DNA of 64,000 nt from positions 1 to 64,000 of the forward strand of contig CAMBEQ010000010.1 of NCBI GenBank assembly GCA_945865545.1, given 5' to 3'. The position numbers were made by a program, and so were the translations under genes. The notes under the pieces were generated by a model. That model saw only the letters and a program-made list of their open reading frames with translations. It was not told the DNA's origin and searched no databases. Within the stretch, counting starts at the first letter, position 1, and every line of letters begins with the position of its first letter. Of this stretch, positions 36,228 to 45,531 are shown one piece after another. The stretch is from Sediminibacterium ginsengisoli (lineage in GTDB: Bacteria; Bacteroidota; Bacteroidia; Chitinophagales; Chitinophagaceae).

Positions 36228-36875
36228 TTGTTACCTGCCACACCAAATATCAGTTTAGGGGAGCCGTTCATCGAACTTACTTCCATAGATAGTACCAATA
36301 TTTATGCCATGAACCTGGTTCACAAGGGTTTGGCCTTATCTGGCAGTTGTTTTAGGGCCCATTACCAAACCCAGGGAAAGGGTCAACATGGTCGAAATTG
36401 GGAAAGTTCGGCAGGCTTAAACCTACTTTGCTCTTATGTTTTGGAGCTAAAGCAGTTAAAATCGGATAAAATTTGGACCCCAGCCGATCAAATAGGCTTT
36501 TCAGCAGCCGTGGCTTTAGGGGTTCATTCCTTTTTTCAAGGCTATGCAGGTTCCAATACGAAAATTAAAAAACCCAATGATATTTATTGGGGTGACAGAA
36601 AGGCAGGGGGTATTTTGATTGAAAACCTAGTAAGGGGAAAAGATTGGACTTGGACCGTAGTAGGTATTGGCATCAATATCAATCAAATGGAGTTTACGCA
36701 TGAAAGCGCCCAGCCTATTTCATTGAAACAAATAACTCAACAAAATTTTGAACTCAATAAATTACAAAAAGAATTATCCATCTGTTTAAAAACCGAATTG
36801 ATCCATTGGATAACACAAGGAGAAGCGGCCACTTTACAAAAAATGGAGGCAGAATGTATCCTTATAAAAAAGTAA
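36228..36875 (+). CDS. birA: Biotin--[acetyl-CoA-carboxylase] ligase (monofunctional)
   Basis: Attaches biotin to the acetyl-CoA carboxylase carrier protein. 215 residues, catalytic domain only, without the N-terminal repressor HTH of E. coli BirA, so not expected to regulate transcription. Seen: the biotin/ATP-binding GKGQHGRNW, KKPNDIYWGDRKAGGILIE and VVGIGININQ. Start is TTG at 36228. A near-consensus box TAACTTTA (36203-36210) lies just ahead. Divergent from rsfS; selD follows 18 bp downstream. Confidence 0.94.
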   Translation: MLPATPNISLGEPFIELTSIDSTNIYAMNLVHKGLALSGSCFRAHYQTQGKGQHGRNWESSAGLNLLCSYVLELKQLKSDKIWTPADQIGFSAAVALGVHSFFQGYAGSNTKIKKPNDIYWGDRKAGGILIENLVRGKDWTWTVVGIGININQMEFTHESAQPISLKQITQQNFELNKLQKELSICLKTELIHWITQGEAATLQKMEAECILIKK

Positions 36876-36893
36876 AAAAATAAATTTGAAAAT

Positions 36894-37949
36894 ATGAATA
36901 TCAAATTAACACAACATTCAAAAGGCGGCGGCTGTGGATGTAAAATTTCACCAGCCATCCTTTCAGAAATATTAGCAGCGCACAATGTAGGTACAAAAAA
37001 TAATGTACCACAATTATTAGTGGGCAATGATAGTAGAGATGATGCGGCTGTTTATCAAATTGATGATACAATGGCCATGATTAGTACCACCGATTTTTTT
37101 ATGCCTATAGTAGATGATGCTTTCTCCTTTGGGCAAATTGCTGCAGCCAATGCCATTAGTGATGTGTATGCGATGGGTGGCAAACCCATTTTTGCATTGG
37201 CCGTTTTGGGATGGCCCTTAGCCAACTTACCCGCAAGTGAAGCAGCTAAGGTTATGGAGGGTGCGCGTAAAACCTGTGCCGAAGCGGGTATTGTAATAGC
37301 AGGTGGACATAGTATTGATAGTCAGGATCCAATTTTTGGATTGGTAGTGAATGGACTGGTACCCATTGAAAATTTAAAAAGAAATGATACCGCACAAGCA
37401 GGTGATATACTTATTTTAACCAAACCATTGGGTGTTGGTATTATGGCCACTGCACAAAAAAGAGGCGTACTACTTGAAGAAGATTTAACTTTTTTAGTGA
37501 ATCAACTCACCACCATTAATAAAGCAGGAGAAGCTTTAGGAAAAATAAAACAAGTACATGCCATGACCGATGTAACCGGATTTGGATTGCTTGGGCATCT
37601 TACAGAAATGATGGAAGGAAGTAATTTAACCGCTGAAATTAGTTACAATAAAATCCCAATCATTCCTGCCGTAAGAAATTATATTGCCCAAAAAACAATT
37701 CCAGGTGCTACCGCAAGAAATTGGAGCTCTTGCAATGCAGGCGTGAGTTTCGGAGTCGGCATTGATGAAGAAGAGGCGACTAAATTATTACCAGATCCCC
37801 AAACCAATGGTGGATTGCTAATTGCAGTATCGCCTGAGGCATTAGAAAAAGTGCAAGTGGTTTTAAAAGAATTAGGCATTCAATATACCCACCCTATTGG
37901 AACTTGTACAGCAGCAAAAGAAAAAAGAATTTACATCACTAAAGATTAG
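36894..37949 (+). CDS. selD: Selenide, water dikinase
   Basis: Makes selenophosphate from selenide and ATP for selenocysteine and/or 2-selenouridine. 351 residues. Seen: LTQHSKGGGCGCKISP with the catalytic Cys (C14) and the Lys (K17) right after the second Cys; ATP-binding Asp-rich blocks GNDSRDDAAVY and STTDFFMPIVDD; GGHSIDS. The active site carries Cys, not Sec. 18 bp after birA. No selA, selB, mnmH or selenoprotein gene is visible in this window. Confidence 0.96.
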   Translation: MNIKLTQHSKGGGCGCKISPAILSEILAAHNVGTKNNVPQLLVGNDSRDDAAVYQIDDTMAMISTTDFFMPIVDDAFSFGQIAAANAISDVYAMGGKPIFALAVLGWPLANLPASEAAKVMEGARKTCAEAGIVIAGGHSIDSQDPIFGLVVNGLVPIENLKRNDTAQAGDILILTKPLGVGIMATAQKRGVLLEEDLTFLVNQLTTINKAGEALGKIKQVHAMTDVTGFGLLGHLTEMMEGSNLTAEISYNKIPIIPAVRNYIAQKTIPGATARNWSSCNAGVSFGVGIDEEEATKLLPDPQTNGGLLIAVSPEALEKVQVVLKELGIQYTHPIGTCTAAKEKRIYITKD

Positions 37950-38011
37950 CGAGTTGCCTAATGGTATCAAAGTCGCTCATTCAGCATATAGCAATATTCA
38001 TTGGTGATTGC

Positions 38012-38455
38012 TTACTCAAAAATAAGATGGCCTTTATTTTTTATTTGATCAGGTGTTAATTCCGCCACCAACTGTACCCCTTTAATGCCGCGTACGGTTT
38101 GTAAAATGTCATTCACTTTTTCATCTTCAATCCACTCGCCTCTTATCCACCAAATAAAATCCATGTGTTTTAATTCGGGTAATAAATATTCTCCATCAAA
38201 TTGATTATGGTAAACAAAATGTTGAATAGAAGTGTTGGGCTCATTGCCTTCGTACATAGAAAAATAATAAGTTCTATTTTTTCTCTTTAAAGCAATTTCA
38301 TGATTGGGATTGAATCTAAATTCAAAACCCATGTATTGATTGAGTAAAATGCAGAACTGATAATTTTTAATGGGTGCAGTAATGCCTAAAATACGTGAAC
38401 CTTCGAAATCACTTTCGTTAATGGCATCTTGGTCTAAAATTAATTTACTACTCAC
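38012..38455 (-). CDS. IPExxxVDY family protein
   Basis: 147-residue Bacteroidota-specific protein of unknown function. The family-naming motif appears as LPELKHMDF (about residues 91-99), followed by IWWIRGEW. No signal peptide or membrane segment, so probably cytoplasmic. Immediately upstream (on the minus strand) is the M28 peptidase gene, 12 bp away. Confidence 0.82.
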   Translation of the reverse strand: MSSKLILDQDAINESDFEGSRILGITAPIKNYQFCILLNQYMGFEFRFNPNHEIALKRKNRTYYFSMYEGNEPNTSIQHFVYHNQFDGEYLLPELKHMDFIWWIRGEWIEDEKVNDILQTVRGIKGVQLVAELTPDQIKNKGHLIFE

Positions 38456-38467
38456 AAATAAAAAATT

Positions 38468-40102
38468 TTAAAATTGAATATCAATTTTCAATTCGTCTGC
38501 GCCTCTTTTATAGGTTAACATCGTTTTATCTCCCTTTTTAAATTTAGAAAGTATTTGCATATAATTCATCACATCCACAATTTTATGATCGCCCATTTGC
38601 AATAAAACATCGCCGCTTTTTAAGCCAATTTTTTCACCTAATTTCCCTTGACTCGCCCCTTCAATTCTAAGGCCCGAACCCGTATAAGCATAATCGGGCA
38701 TCACCCCTAAACTCACTGTAAACTTAGTGCTACGGCCCATGCTAGCTTCTCTGGTTTTTACAAAATCGAGCTTGCCTAATCCATCGGCCTTTTTTATAAT
38801 GGCTTGCACATAACGAACTACGTCTTTCTCTGCTTCATAATTAATTTTATCCCAATCGTCAGTAGCTTTATGATAATCAGCGTGGCTACCCGTAAACATA
38901 AACAAAACGGGCAGGTCCTTTCTATAAAAACTAGCATGATCACTTGGGCCTGAACCTACACTATCATAATGTGTCAATAAAGAGGTAGGCGTATTGGATA
39001 ATATAGATGACCAAGCACTTGAAGTACCATATCCACCCACTGTTAATTTACGTGCAGTATCATACCTACCTACCATATCCAAATTAATCATATAATTAAG
39101 ATTACCGGTATACGTAGGATGCTCTAGCCAATATTTACTTCCCAATAATCCCAACTCTTCTCCAGAAAAATGTATAATTAAATAGTTATTATTTTTAGGT
39201 GATTTTTTTTGCAATGCTTTAGCAAGCTCAATTAAAGCTGCAGTCCCGCTTGCATTATCATCTGCTCCATTGTGTATGAAATTATTTACGTCCAAACCAT
39301 TTTTATCTTCATTGTACCCTAAGTGATCAAGGTGGGCACCAATCACAACCGTATTGGCTGCATGATTATCAATCAATGCTATCACATTGTGTGCTGTTCG
39401 GGTAGGATGTTCAAATTGAATATTGGCTTCAATCTCATAGGTGCTTAATTCATCATTAAAATATTTTTCAAAACCTTCCTTGGTAATATACAAAACAGGA
39501 ATAGGCAATGCTTTGGAAGTATCAAATTTATAAAATTGAATATTATCCACTAGCTTACCACTATTGTATAGAAATAAGGCGGTGGCTCCTTTTTGCTTAA
39601 TGTCAGCTGCCGTTGTCACCAACCACTGGGTCATATCAAAATGCGGATTGCTTGTATTTTCTTCCAATACTTCATTTACATCTTTAAACCATACTTGCTT
39701 GGATTCATTTAAAGAAATGGACGCTTTGGATACAATATTTCCAGTCCCGCTATTGGAAATAGGAAAGTAAAAACTACCTAATGAAAGAACTTGATTATTT
39801 ACTTTTAAAAAAGAATTGGCCGTTAATGCATTGCCTTCATCAATAGGAAAATTTTGAATGTACCCATCAACGCCTATGGATTGTATACCAAGCGATTGAT
39901 ATTGACCAATAATATAATCCACCGCTTTTTGTTCCCCTATGGAGCCCGCTCTTCTACCTTCAACCGCATCACTAGCTAGAAATTGTATGTGATTCTCTAA
40001 AGCTTTCACTAATTTTTTATCAGCACTACTTAGCCGTTGTGCGAATAAAAAAGACGGAATACTTAAAATTAGTAAAAGCAAACATTTACGCATAAGAATC
40101 AT
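38468..40102 (-). CDS. M28-family zinc aminopeptidase with C-terminal PDZ domain
   Basis: 544 residues. Signal peptide (MRKCLLLLILSIPSFLFAQ), a PA-like insert, the M28 peptidase domain with zinc ligands in GAHLDHLG, DDNASG, GEELGLLGS, NLDMVGR and SDHASF, then a PDZ domain (about 450-540: LRIEGASQGKLGEKIGLKSG). Probably a periplasmic or secreted aminopeptidase. A TTG at 40114 is in frame but lies inside the promoter box, so the ATG at 40102 (or 40093) is preferred. Confidence 0.92.
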   Translation of the reverse strand: MILMRKCLLLLILSIPSFLFAQRLSSADKKLVKALENHIQFLASDAVEGRRAGSIGEQKAVDYIIGQYQSLGIQSIGVDGYIQNFPIDEGNALTANSFLKVNNQVLSLGSFYFPISNSGTGNIVSKASISLNESKQVWFKDVNEVLEENTSNPHFDMTQWLVTTAADIKQKGATALFLYNSGKLVDNIQFYKFDTSKALPIPVLYITKEGFEKYFNDELSTYEIEANIQFEHPTRTAHNVIALIDNHAANTVVIGAHLDHLGYNEDKNGLDVNNFIHNGADDNASGTAALIELAKALQKKSPKNNNYLIIHFSGEELGLLGSKYWLEHPTYTGNLNYMINLDMVGRYDTARKLTVGGYGTSSAWSSILSNTPTSLLTHYDSVGSGPSDHASFYRKDLPVLFMFTGSHADYHKATDDWDKINYEAEKDVVRYVQAIIKKADGLGKLDFVKTREASMGRSTKFTVSLGVMPDYAYTGSGLRIEGASQGKLGEKIGLKSGDVLLQMGDHKIVDVMNYMQILSKFKKGDKTMLTYKRGADELKIDIQF

Positions 40103-40111
40103 ATTAATACT

Positions 40112-40119
40112 CAAAGTTA
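40112..40119 (-). promoter_or_regulatory. -7 box (TAACTTTG) for the M28 peptidase gene
   Basis: Perfect TAnnTTTG on the minus strand, 9 nt before the ATG at 40102. Its last bases overlap the TTG at 40114, which argues against that TTG as the start. Confidence 0.5.
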
Positions 40120-40281
40120 AATAAAGCAGTTAGGAATTGGGTGTCTTCTTTTAAAAACCTTTGATACCTAGACAATACCCATACAAGATGGTTGATTTTT
40201 GTTAAGTATTTTTATGATTAGGGTCAGTCTAAAAGCGGTGCTCAATTTCTTATTTCGTAAGTACTAGCCAATCATAAGCCA

Positions 40282-40289
40282 TAGCTTTG
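40282..40289 (+). promoter_or_regulatory. -7 box (TAGCTTTG) for feoB, probably leaderless
   Basis: Perfect TAnnTTTG, 7 nt before the feoB ATG. Confidence 0.5.
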
Positions 40290-40296
40290 CCAGCAA

Positions 40297-42477
40297 ATGA
40301 AAGCCGGTATACATATTGCATTAGTGGGGAACCCCAATAGCGGAAAAAGCTCCCTTTTTAATGCGCTTACGGGCATGCACCAAAAGGTAGGCAATTTCCC
40401 AGGCGTTACTGTGGACAAAAAAACAGGACAATTGGAGTTGGCTGGACTACCCACTACTTTAATTGATTTACCTGGCACTTATAGTTTTTACCCAAAAAGA
40501 GAAGATGAGTGGGTGGCTTATAAAGTACTCATGGGCGTCGATGTTGACTTAAAAACTGATTTAATTTTATTAATTGCAGATGCAAGTAATTTAAAAAGAA
40601 ATTTACTTTTTTGTAGTCAAATCATTGATTTAAAAATTCCGGTGGTGTTGGCCCTCACTATGAACGACTTAGCGGCTCAAAAAGGAATCAAAATTGATAT
40701 TGCAGGATTGCAAGAAGATTTAGGCATCCCTGTGGTAGCCATAGACGCCAGAAAAAATAAAGGACTGATTGAATTAAAAAATGCCTTAACAAATATAATT
40801 CAAACGGTACGACCTAAAAACCAGAAAAGTTTTATTGATAATAAAAAGCTGGCGCCTGCTGCCATTGAATCTTTTAAAAAATTATATCCAACACATAGCG
40901 ATTACGCCGCCTTGCATTATTTAATGCACCACGAAGCATTTCCATTAGATCATGAAATGCAAACACAAATAGAGCAAATAGAAATAGATAACGATTTTAA
41001 TCATACAAAAACACAGGCACAAGAAATATTAGAAAGGTATAGTCATATTCAAGAGATCATGAAAAGCAGAGTGACGGAACCAGACCCTTCTGCAAAGAAA
41101 AAAAGATCCGAAAAATTAGACAATATATTTCTACATCGAATTGGAGGTTATGCTATTTTGTTTTCCGTTTTATTTATTTTATTTCAATCGGTATTTTGGA
41201 TGGCTAAATTTCCAATGGATGGAATTGAATGGATTTTTACAAATTTAACTACCTACTTGAATTCTATATTGCCCAATGTTTGGTGGGAGGATTTGCTCGT
41301 CAATGGATTGGTAGCGGGTATTGGAGGTATTGTTGTTTTTGTACCTCAAATTATGATACTATTTGGCCTCATCACTTTATTAGAAGATACTGGCTATATG
41401 GCGCGTATAAGTTTCTTAAGTGATAAATTAATGCGAAAAGTTGGATTGAATGGCAAAAGCGTCATGCCCATGATTAGTGGATTTGCTTGTGCAGTACCTG
41501 CTATTATGAGTGCGCGTAATATTGAAAATAAAAAAGAAAGATTGCTCACCATCATGGTCACTCCATTTATGAGCTGTAGCGCAAGACTTCCGGTATACAC
41601 CATATTAATCTCTTTAGTGATAGATCAAAAAATATATTTTGGTTTTTTAAGTTTACAAGGCTTGGTGATGATGGGATTATACCTCATGGGTATTGTGATG
41701 GCTTTATTAGCGAGCATGGTATTGAAATGGTTTATAAATATAAAAGAGAAAAGTTATTTTATATTAGAACTTCCAGTATATCGATCTCCTCGATGGAAAA
41801 ATATGGGCACCACCATGATACAAAAAGCAGGCATATTTGTAAGAGATGCTGGCAAGGTGATTATCGTGATAAGTTTATTATTATGGTTTTTAAGTAGCTA
41901 TGGCCCAACTGAGCCCATGCAAAAAGTAGAAGCACATTATGAGCAACAAAAATTATTATTAACCAATAATGCTGTGCTAGACAAGCTGAACACATCTTCA
42001 AATAGCAATGCAGTACTAGTTAATAAAGAAAATAAACTTACAACAAAGCAAATTGAAAAAGAATATAATACACAGAAATTAGAAAACTCTTACGCAGGTA
42101 TTTTAGGAAAAAAATTAGAGCCGATGATTTCTCCTTTAGGTTTTGATTGGAAAATTGGCATTGCATTGGTTACTTCTTTTGCGGCAAGAGAAGTGTTTGT
42201 AGGAACAATGGCCACCTTATATAGTGTAGAAGAATCGGACAATAGTTCTCTCAGAGAAAAATTAAAAGCGGCTGTTAGGCCCGACGGAACACCTGTGTAT
42301 AGCTTAGCTACAGCCTTATCCTTAATGGTGTTTTATGTATTGGCCATGCAATGCATGAGCACTTTAGCAGTTGTAAAACGAGAAACTCGTAGTTGGAAAT
42401 GGCCTACTATACAATTCTTTATGATGACAGGTCTTGCCTATTTCATGAGCTGGATAGTATATGTAGTGGTAAAATAA
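40297..42477 (+). CDS. feoB: Ferrous iron transporter FeoB
   Basis: GTP-dependent Fe(II) uptake in the inner membrane. 726 residues: N-terminal G domain with GNPNSGKSS (P-loop), LIDLPGTYSF (G3) and TMND (G4); helical GDI region; then transmembrane Nucleoside_recog/FeoB_C blocks (VFVPQIMILFGLITLLEDTG, GKSVMPMISGFACAVPAIM, FMSCSARLPVY). No FeoA or FeoC domain is fused or encoded beside it. Monocistronic between the M28 gene (divergent) and the fatty acid hydroxylase gene (convergent). Confidence 0.96.
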   Translation: MKAGIHIALVGNPNSGKSSLFNALTGMHQKVGNFPGVTVDKKTGQLELAGLPTTLIDLPGTYSFYPKREDEWVAYKVLMGVDVDLKTDLILLIADASNLKRNLLFCSQIIDLKIPVVLALTMNDLAAQKGIKIDIAGLQEDLGIPVVAIDARKNKGLIELKNALTNIIQTVRPKNQKSFIDNKKLAPAAIESFKKLYPTHSDYAALHYLMHHEAFPLDHEMQTQIEQIEIDNDFNHTKTQAQEILERYSHIQEIMKSRVTEPDPSAKKKRSEKLDNIFLHRIGGYAILFSVLFILFQSVFWMAKFPMDGIEWIFTNLTTYLNSILPNVWWEDLLVNGLVAGIGGIVVFVPQIMILFGLITLLEDTGYMARISFLSDKLMRKVGLNGKSVMPMISGFACAVPAIMSARNIENKKERLLTIMVTPFMSCSARLPVYTILISLVIDQKIYFGFLSLQGLVMMGLYLMGIVMALLASMVLKWFINIKEKSYFILELPVYRSPRWKNMGTTMIQKAGIFVRDAGKVIIVISLLLWFLSSYGPTEPMQKVEAHYEQQKLLLTNNAVLDKLNTSSNSNAVLVNKENKLTTKQIEKEYNTQKLENSYAGILGKKLEPMISPLGFDWKIGIALVTSFAAREVFVGTMATLYSVEESDNSSLREKLKAAVRPDGTPVYSLATALSLMVFYVLAMQCMSTLAVVKRETRSWKWPTIQFFMMTGLAYFMSWIVYVVVK

Positions 42478-42499
42478 AGATGGGGCAATCAAATGGTAC

Positions 42500-43258
42500 T
42501 TATCTGTTTTTCACTTCCTCAAAAGCTTCATCATAATCGGCACGTATAGTACCCATCACGCGATCCCAGAAAAGAAAATATAAACCATAATTACCCTTAA
42601 AGTATTTATGGTGCTGATTATGGTTTACGGAAGTATTAATCCATTTACCAATCCTACTTTGACTAAATCCTTTCGGATATAATTCCCAACCTAAATGGCC
42701 GTATATATTATATATTATAGATAATAAAAAGAAAATTGCAATATGAGATTTATGTACTGGGATGGTAAATAAAAACACTACGAAAATGCCCACTTCAACA
42801 ATCGATTCTAATGGGTGAAACGCATACGCAGCCCAAGGAGAAGGGTTGGTTGACTTGTGATGTACTAAATGCATGATATTAAATAAACTTTTATGATGCA
42901 TTATTCTGTGGGTCCAATAGAAATAAGTGTCGTGGATGATAAACATGATAGGAAAGGCTAAGAAATAATATAGCCAACCGCGATCACTCATGTTGTCATA
43001 TAAGGTTGTATAAGCCCTTACTACAGGATTAGCCGTAAAAAAAAGAGGTATTAAGGCGAAAATTAAAACAGTAATGGAACTATAAAATATTTCACGCAAA
43101 TAATCGGTTTTTTTAGGAAAAAGGGATTGTATTTTTTGTTTAATTATTTTATTTTTCAATACTAAATAAAATAATAAATAAACACTGCCTGCAATTAAGT
43201 AATACTTACTAGCTACTTTTTCTAAAAAAAATAAATATTTGTCCAATTGAATGCTCAT
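42500..43258 (-). CDS. Sterol desaturase / fatty acid hydroxylase family membrane protein
   Basis: 252 residues with several transmembrane segments and the di-iron histidine clusters HDTYFYWTHRIMHH, HLVHHKS and HNQHHKYF. Members hydroxylate or desaturate lipids (fatty acids, sterols, carotenoids). Here the lipid is unknown; candidates include sphingolipid or flexirubin-related lipids typical of Bacteroidota. Last gene of the YHYH/MORN/SCO minus-strand run, 50 bp after the SCO gene. Confidence 0.9.
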   Translation of the reverse strand: MSIQLDKYLFFLEKVASKYYLIAGSVYLLFYLVLKNKIIKQKIQSLFPKKTDYLREIFYSSITVLIFALIPLFFTANPVVRAYTTLYDNMSDRGWLYYFLAFPIMFIIHDTYFYWTHRIMHHKSLFNIMHLVHHKSTNPSPWAAYAFHPLESIVEVGIFVVFLFTIPVHKSHIAIFFLLSIIYNIYGHLGWELYPKGFSQSRIGKWINTSVNHNQHHKYFKGNYGLYFLFWDRVMGTIRADYDEAFEEVKNR

Positions 43259-43308
43259 AATAGTAGGCGAAGATAATGAAAAAAGAAATTGACTTATAAA
43301 GATGTAAA

Positions 43309-44004
43309 TTATTTTACATCTAATGAAGATTCAGATTTAAGGATCAAAATATCCTCCTTGATACGATTTATTTCAACCAATAAAGTGCCATTATACACCC
43401 CACGAATGCGGCGATGCTGATCTATTAAAATGAAATTCTCGGTATGTAAAAACTCATTGCCTGATTGATAAAATCCAACGGTATCCCCAGCAAAATATTG
43501 TTGTTTTGCTAGCCTATAGATCTCCTTTTTATTGCCAGTAAGCAAGTGCCATTTTTTGGCGTCCACTTGATTGTCTAAGGCGTATTTATTGAGCACATTA
43601 ATATCATCTGTTTCAGGGGTTACTGAATGGGAAAGCAATAATATAGAAGTATCATTTTTAAATTCCTCTTGCAACAAATACAAATTATTTGTCATTTTAG
43701 GACAAATATTACGACACTTGGTAAAAAAGAAATTGGCAATATATATTTTACCTTTCACTAAATGCTCGTCCACCACCATCCCATTTTGATCTAAAAAAGA
43801 AAATGAGGGTATGGTATGAATTTGATTAAAACTACTATCGGTTTTGTTAATCCATTCCGGTGTCCAATCAGGTTGATTAAAAAAAGGAAGTGTCACTAAA
43901 GAATCTGTAGTCGTCAATTCATTATTATTACTAACACTATTACAAGCACAAAAAAATAACGTGCAGCCAATAAGAAAATAAAAAAGAGTATTAAAAGGTT
44001 TCAT
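43309..44004 (-). CDS. SCO1/SenC family lipoprotein
   Basis: 231 residues. Lipobox-like FFCAC, then a thioredoxin fold with the copper-binding CRNICPKM (CxxxC) and the third ligand His in LHTENFILID. SCO proteins deliver Cu to the CuA site of cytochrome c oxidase or act in redox sensing. Its ATG directly abuts the stop of the upstream MORN gene (TAA then ATG), implying coupled translation. Confidence 0.92.
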   Translation of the reverse strand: MKPFNTLFYFLIGCTLFFCACNSVSNNNELTTTDSLVTLPFFNQPDWTPEWINKTDSSFNQIHTIPSFSFLDQNGMVVDEHLVKGKIYIANFFFTKCRNICPKMTNNLYLLQEEFKNDTSILLLSHSVTPETDDINVLNKYALDNQVDAKKWHLLTGNKKEIYRLAKQQYFAGDTVGFYQSGNEFLHTENFILIDQHRRIRGVYNGTLLVEINRIKEDILILKSESSLDVK

Positions 44005-44637
44005 TTAATTTATTTTAAAATCAATAGAATCCTGCGGGGTCATGCATAATTTCAACCCAATCAAACCAAATCTTCTGCCTTGCTTCACCACATAATTTGC
44101 GCGAATGTTTCCGTTTTCCCACCACATTTTTTGACTCCCCTCTTCATACCCCATTGTATAATGAAACCTCTTATACGCCTTGCCATTACGATACCATTCA
44201 TTGGCAATCCCATGTAATTCCCCCTCTATAAAATTATATTCAAATTTTGGTTGTCCCTCTTCCCAAAAACCAATATGCTTTCCAATTTTTTTTCCTAAAT
44301 GATACATCCGGTATTCCGCTATCCGATTTTTTGGATACCACTTTTTAAATACCCCTTCCTCCACCCCATTAAAATAACTGCCTAGAAATAAAGAATCGCC
44401 ATTGGCATATTGATCAAAAATATAACCACTATACCTTGTATTTTGAAAATAAAGTGTGTCTTGATGATAAGATAAAAAACTATCATTACTATTTATATAC
44501 TGATTGGGTAAAGTAATGTTAGATGGGATAGTATCATGCACTATTGGAGCCTCAAATGAATGCACTCGGTCTTGTGAATGGCATGCTTGAATAAACAAAC
44601 AAGCAACAATACATTTAAAATAAAAAACAACTTTCAT
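44005..44637 (-). CDS. MORN-repeat (YwqK-like) lipoprotein
   Basis: 210 residues with lipobox-like FIQACHS. It contains a series of MORN-type repeats: GYIFDQYANGDSLFLGSYFN, GVFKKWYPKNRIAEYRMYH, WEEGQPKFEYNFIEGELHG and EWYRNGKAYKRFHYTMGYEE. YwqK-type proteins are named as antitoxins in some databases but evidence is thin; in Bacteroidota they are often surface lipoproteins. Directly abutted by the genes on both sides. Function unknown. Confidence 0.82.
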   Translation of the reverse strand: MKVVFYFKCIVACLFIQACHSQDRVHSFEAPIVHDTIPSNITLPNQYINSNDSFLSYHQDTLYFQNTRYSGYIFDQYANGDSLFLGSYFNGVEEGVFKKWYPKNRIAEYRMYHLGKKIGKHIGFWEEGQPKFEYNFIEGELHGIANEWYRNGKAYKRFHYTMGYEEGSQKMWWENGNIRANYVVKQGRRFGLIGLKLCMTPQDSIDFKIN

Positions 44638-45405
44638 TTATTGAGATACTGTACCAGGACTGCCATAAAAACCTGATCCATTAATATAAGGATCAGTATT
44701 AGTAATATGATAATGATAAATACCAGCAGGATAATCGGTCGTAACAGCATTGTGCCCATGGTAAGCATCTAATTTAGCATTATCAACCAAGGCACCATTT
44801 TCTTCAGGACCATACACTGGAAAGCCATCTAATAAAAATCCCAATAAAGAAGATTTAGTCACTTTAACAGTTGTTAAATAAAGTGGTTCCACATGATAAT
44901 GATATTGCCCTGTAGGGGCAGGATGACCCCAGTAACGATCAAAAGAAACCATTTCACCAGCTAAAGGTTGGTTGGGTCCAGCATATTGATTAAAAAAAGG
45001 TACCCCATTTAAGGAAACACCAATGGCACCTAATGGTGTAGCCATATGATTTGCAGCCACTTTAGGATTTATTGGAATTTTAAATACATAAGATTTCTCT
45101 CCAATTGAATTTGGATTTTTTGAAAAATTATACCCTCCAAATGTGACTCCCGAAAAATTATCATATAATGTATTCGAAGTTGCATAGTAAGAACTTTTAT
45201 GATCGGGCGCGCCATTTGATTTTATAGTAATAAATGTACCATCGGAAGTAATACTTGAAGCGCCATATATTTTCTTAAAAACATCAGGCACTGTATTATT
45301 CACTGTTGCCACAGGGGTAGTGGTACTCATCGAACTTGTTGAATCTTTCGAGCAAGCATTTGTTAAAAAACTTAACATTAAAAGATAAATAATTATATTA
45401 GTCAT
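44638..45405 (-). CDS. YHYH-domain lipoprotein
   Basis: 255 residues from the ATG at 45405. Signal ends at a lipobox (LTNAC). The YHYH domain (about 110-250) contains GQYHYHVEPL, LDGFPVYGPEE, YHGHN and GIYHYHIT; such His-rich blocks suggest metal binding. The in-frame TTG at 45513 lies inside the bcp terminator and is rejected. First gene of an operon with MORN, SCO and a fatty acid hydroxylase. Its role is unknown; copper handling with SCO is an inference. Confidence 0.88.
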   Translation of the reverse strand: MTNIIIYLLMLSFLTNACSKDSTSSMSTTTPVATVNNTVPDVFKKIYGASSITSDGTFITIKSNGAPDHKSSYYATSNTLYDNFSGVTFGGYNFSKNPNSIGEKSYVFKIPINPKVAANHMATPLGAIGVSLNGVPFFNQYAGPNQPLAGEMVSFDRYWGHPAPTGQYHYHVEPLYLTTVKVTKSSLLGFLLDGFPVYGPEENGALVDNAKLDAYHGHNAVTTDYPAGIYHYHITNTDPYINGSGFYGSPGTVSQ

Positions 45406-45472
45406 GGTAGAAGGTTTAGCCAATAGGATGAAAAAACAATTATAAGGTTTAATGCAAGTGACAATATTAATT

Positions 45473-45510
45473 AAAAAAAACACCCCGTATCCAAAATGGA
45501 ACGGGGTGTT
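45473..45510 (-). terminator. Rho-independent terminator of bcp
   Basis: Stem of 10 bp (45479-45488 with 45501-45510), including five G:C pairs, followed on the minus strand by a run of eight T (45473-45480). Lies 22 nt after the bcp stop. Confidence 0.92.
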
Positions 45511-45531
45511 CAATAAATTAACAATTAAGTT

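Noticed and set aside
37990..38012. Hairpin AGCAAT/ATTGCT after selD
   Set aside because: Six A/T-rich pairs, an 11-base loop and no T-tract; too weak to call a terminator.
45406..45513. N-terminal extension of the YHYH protein from TTG at 45513
   Set aside because: It runs through the bcp terminator hairpin, and the ATG at 45405 gives a proper lipoprotein signal.
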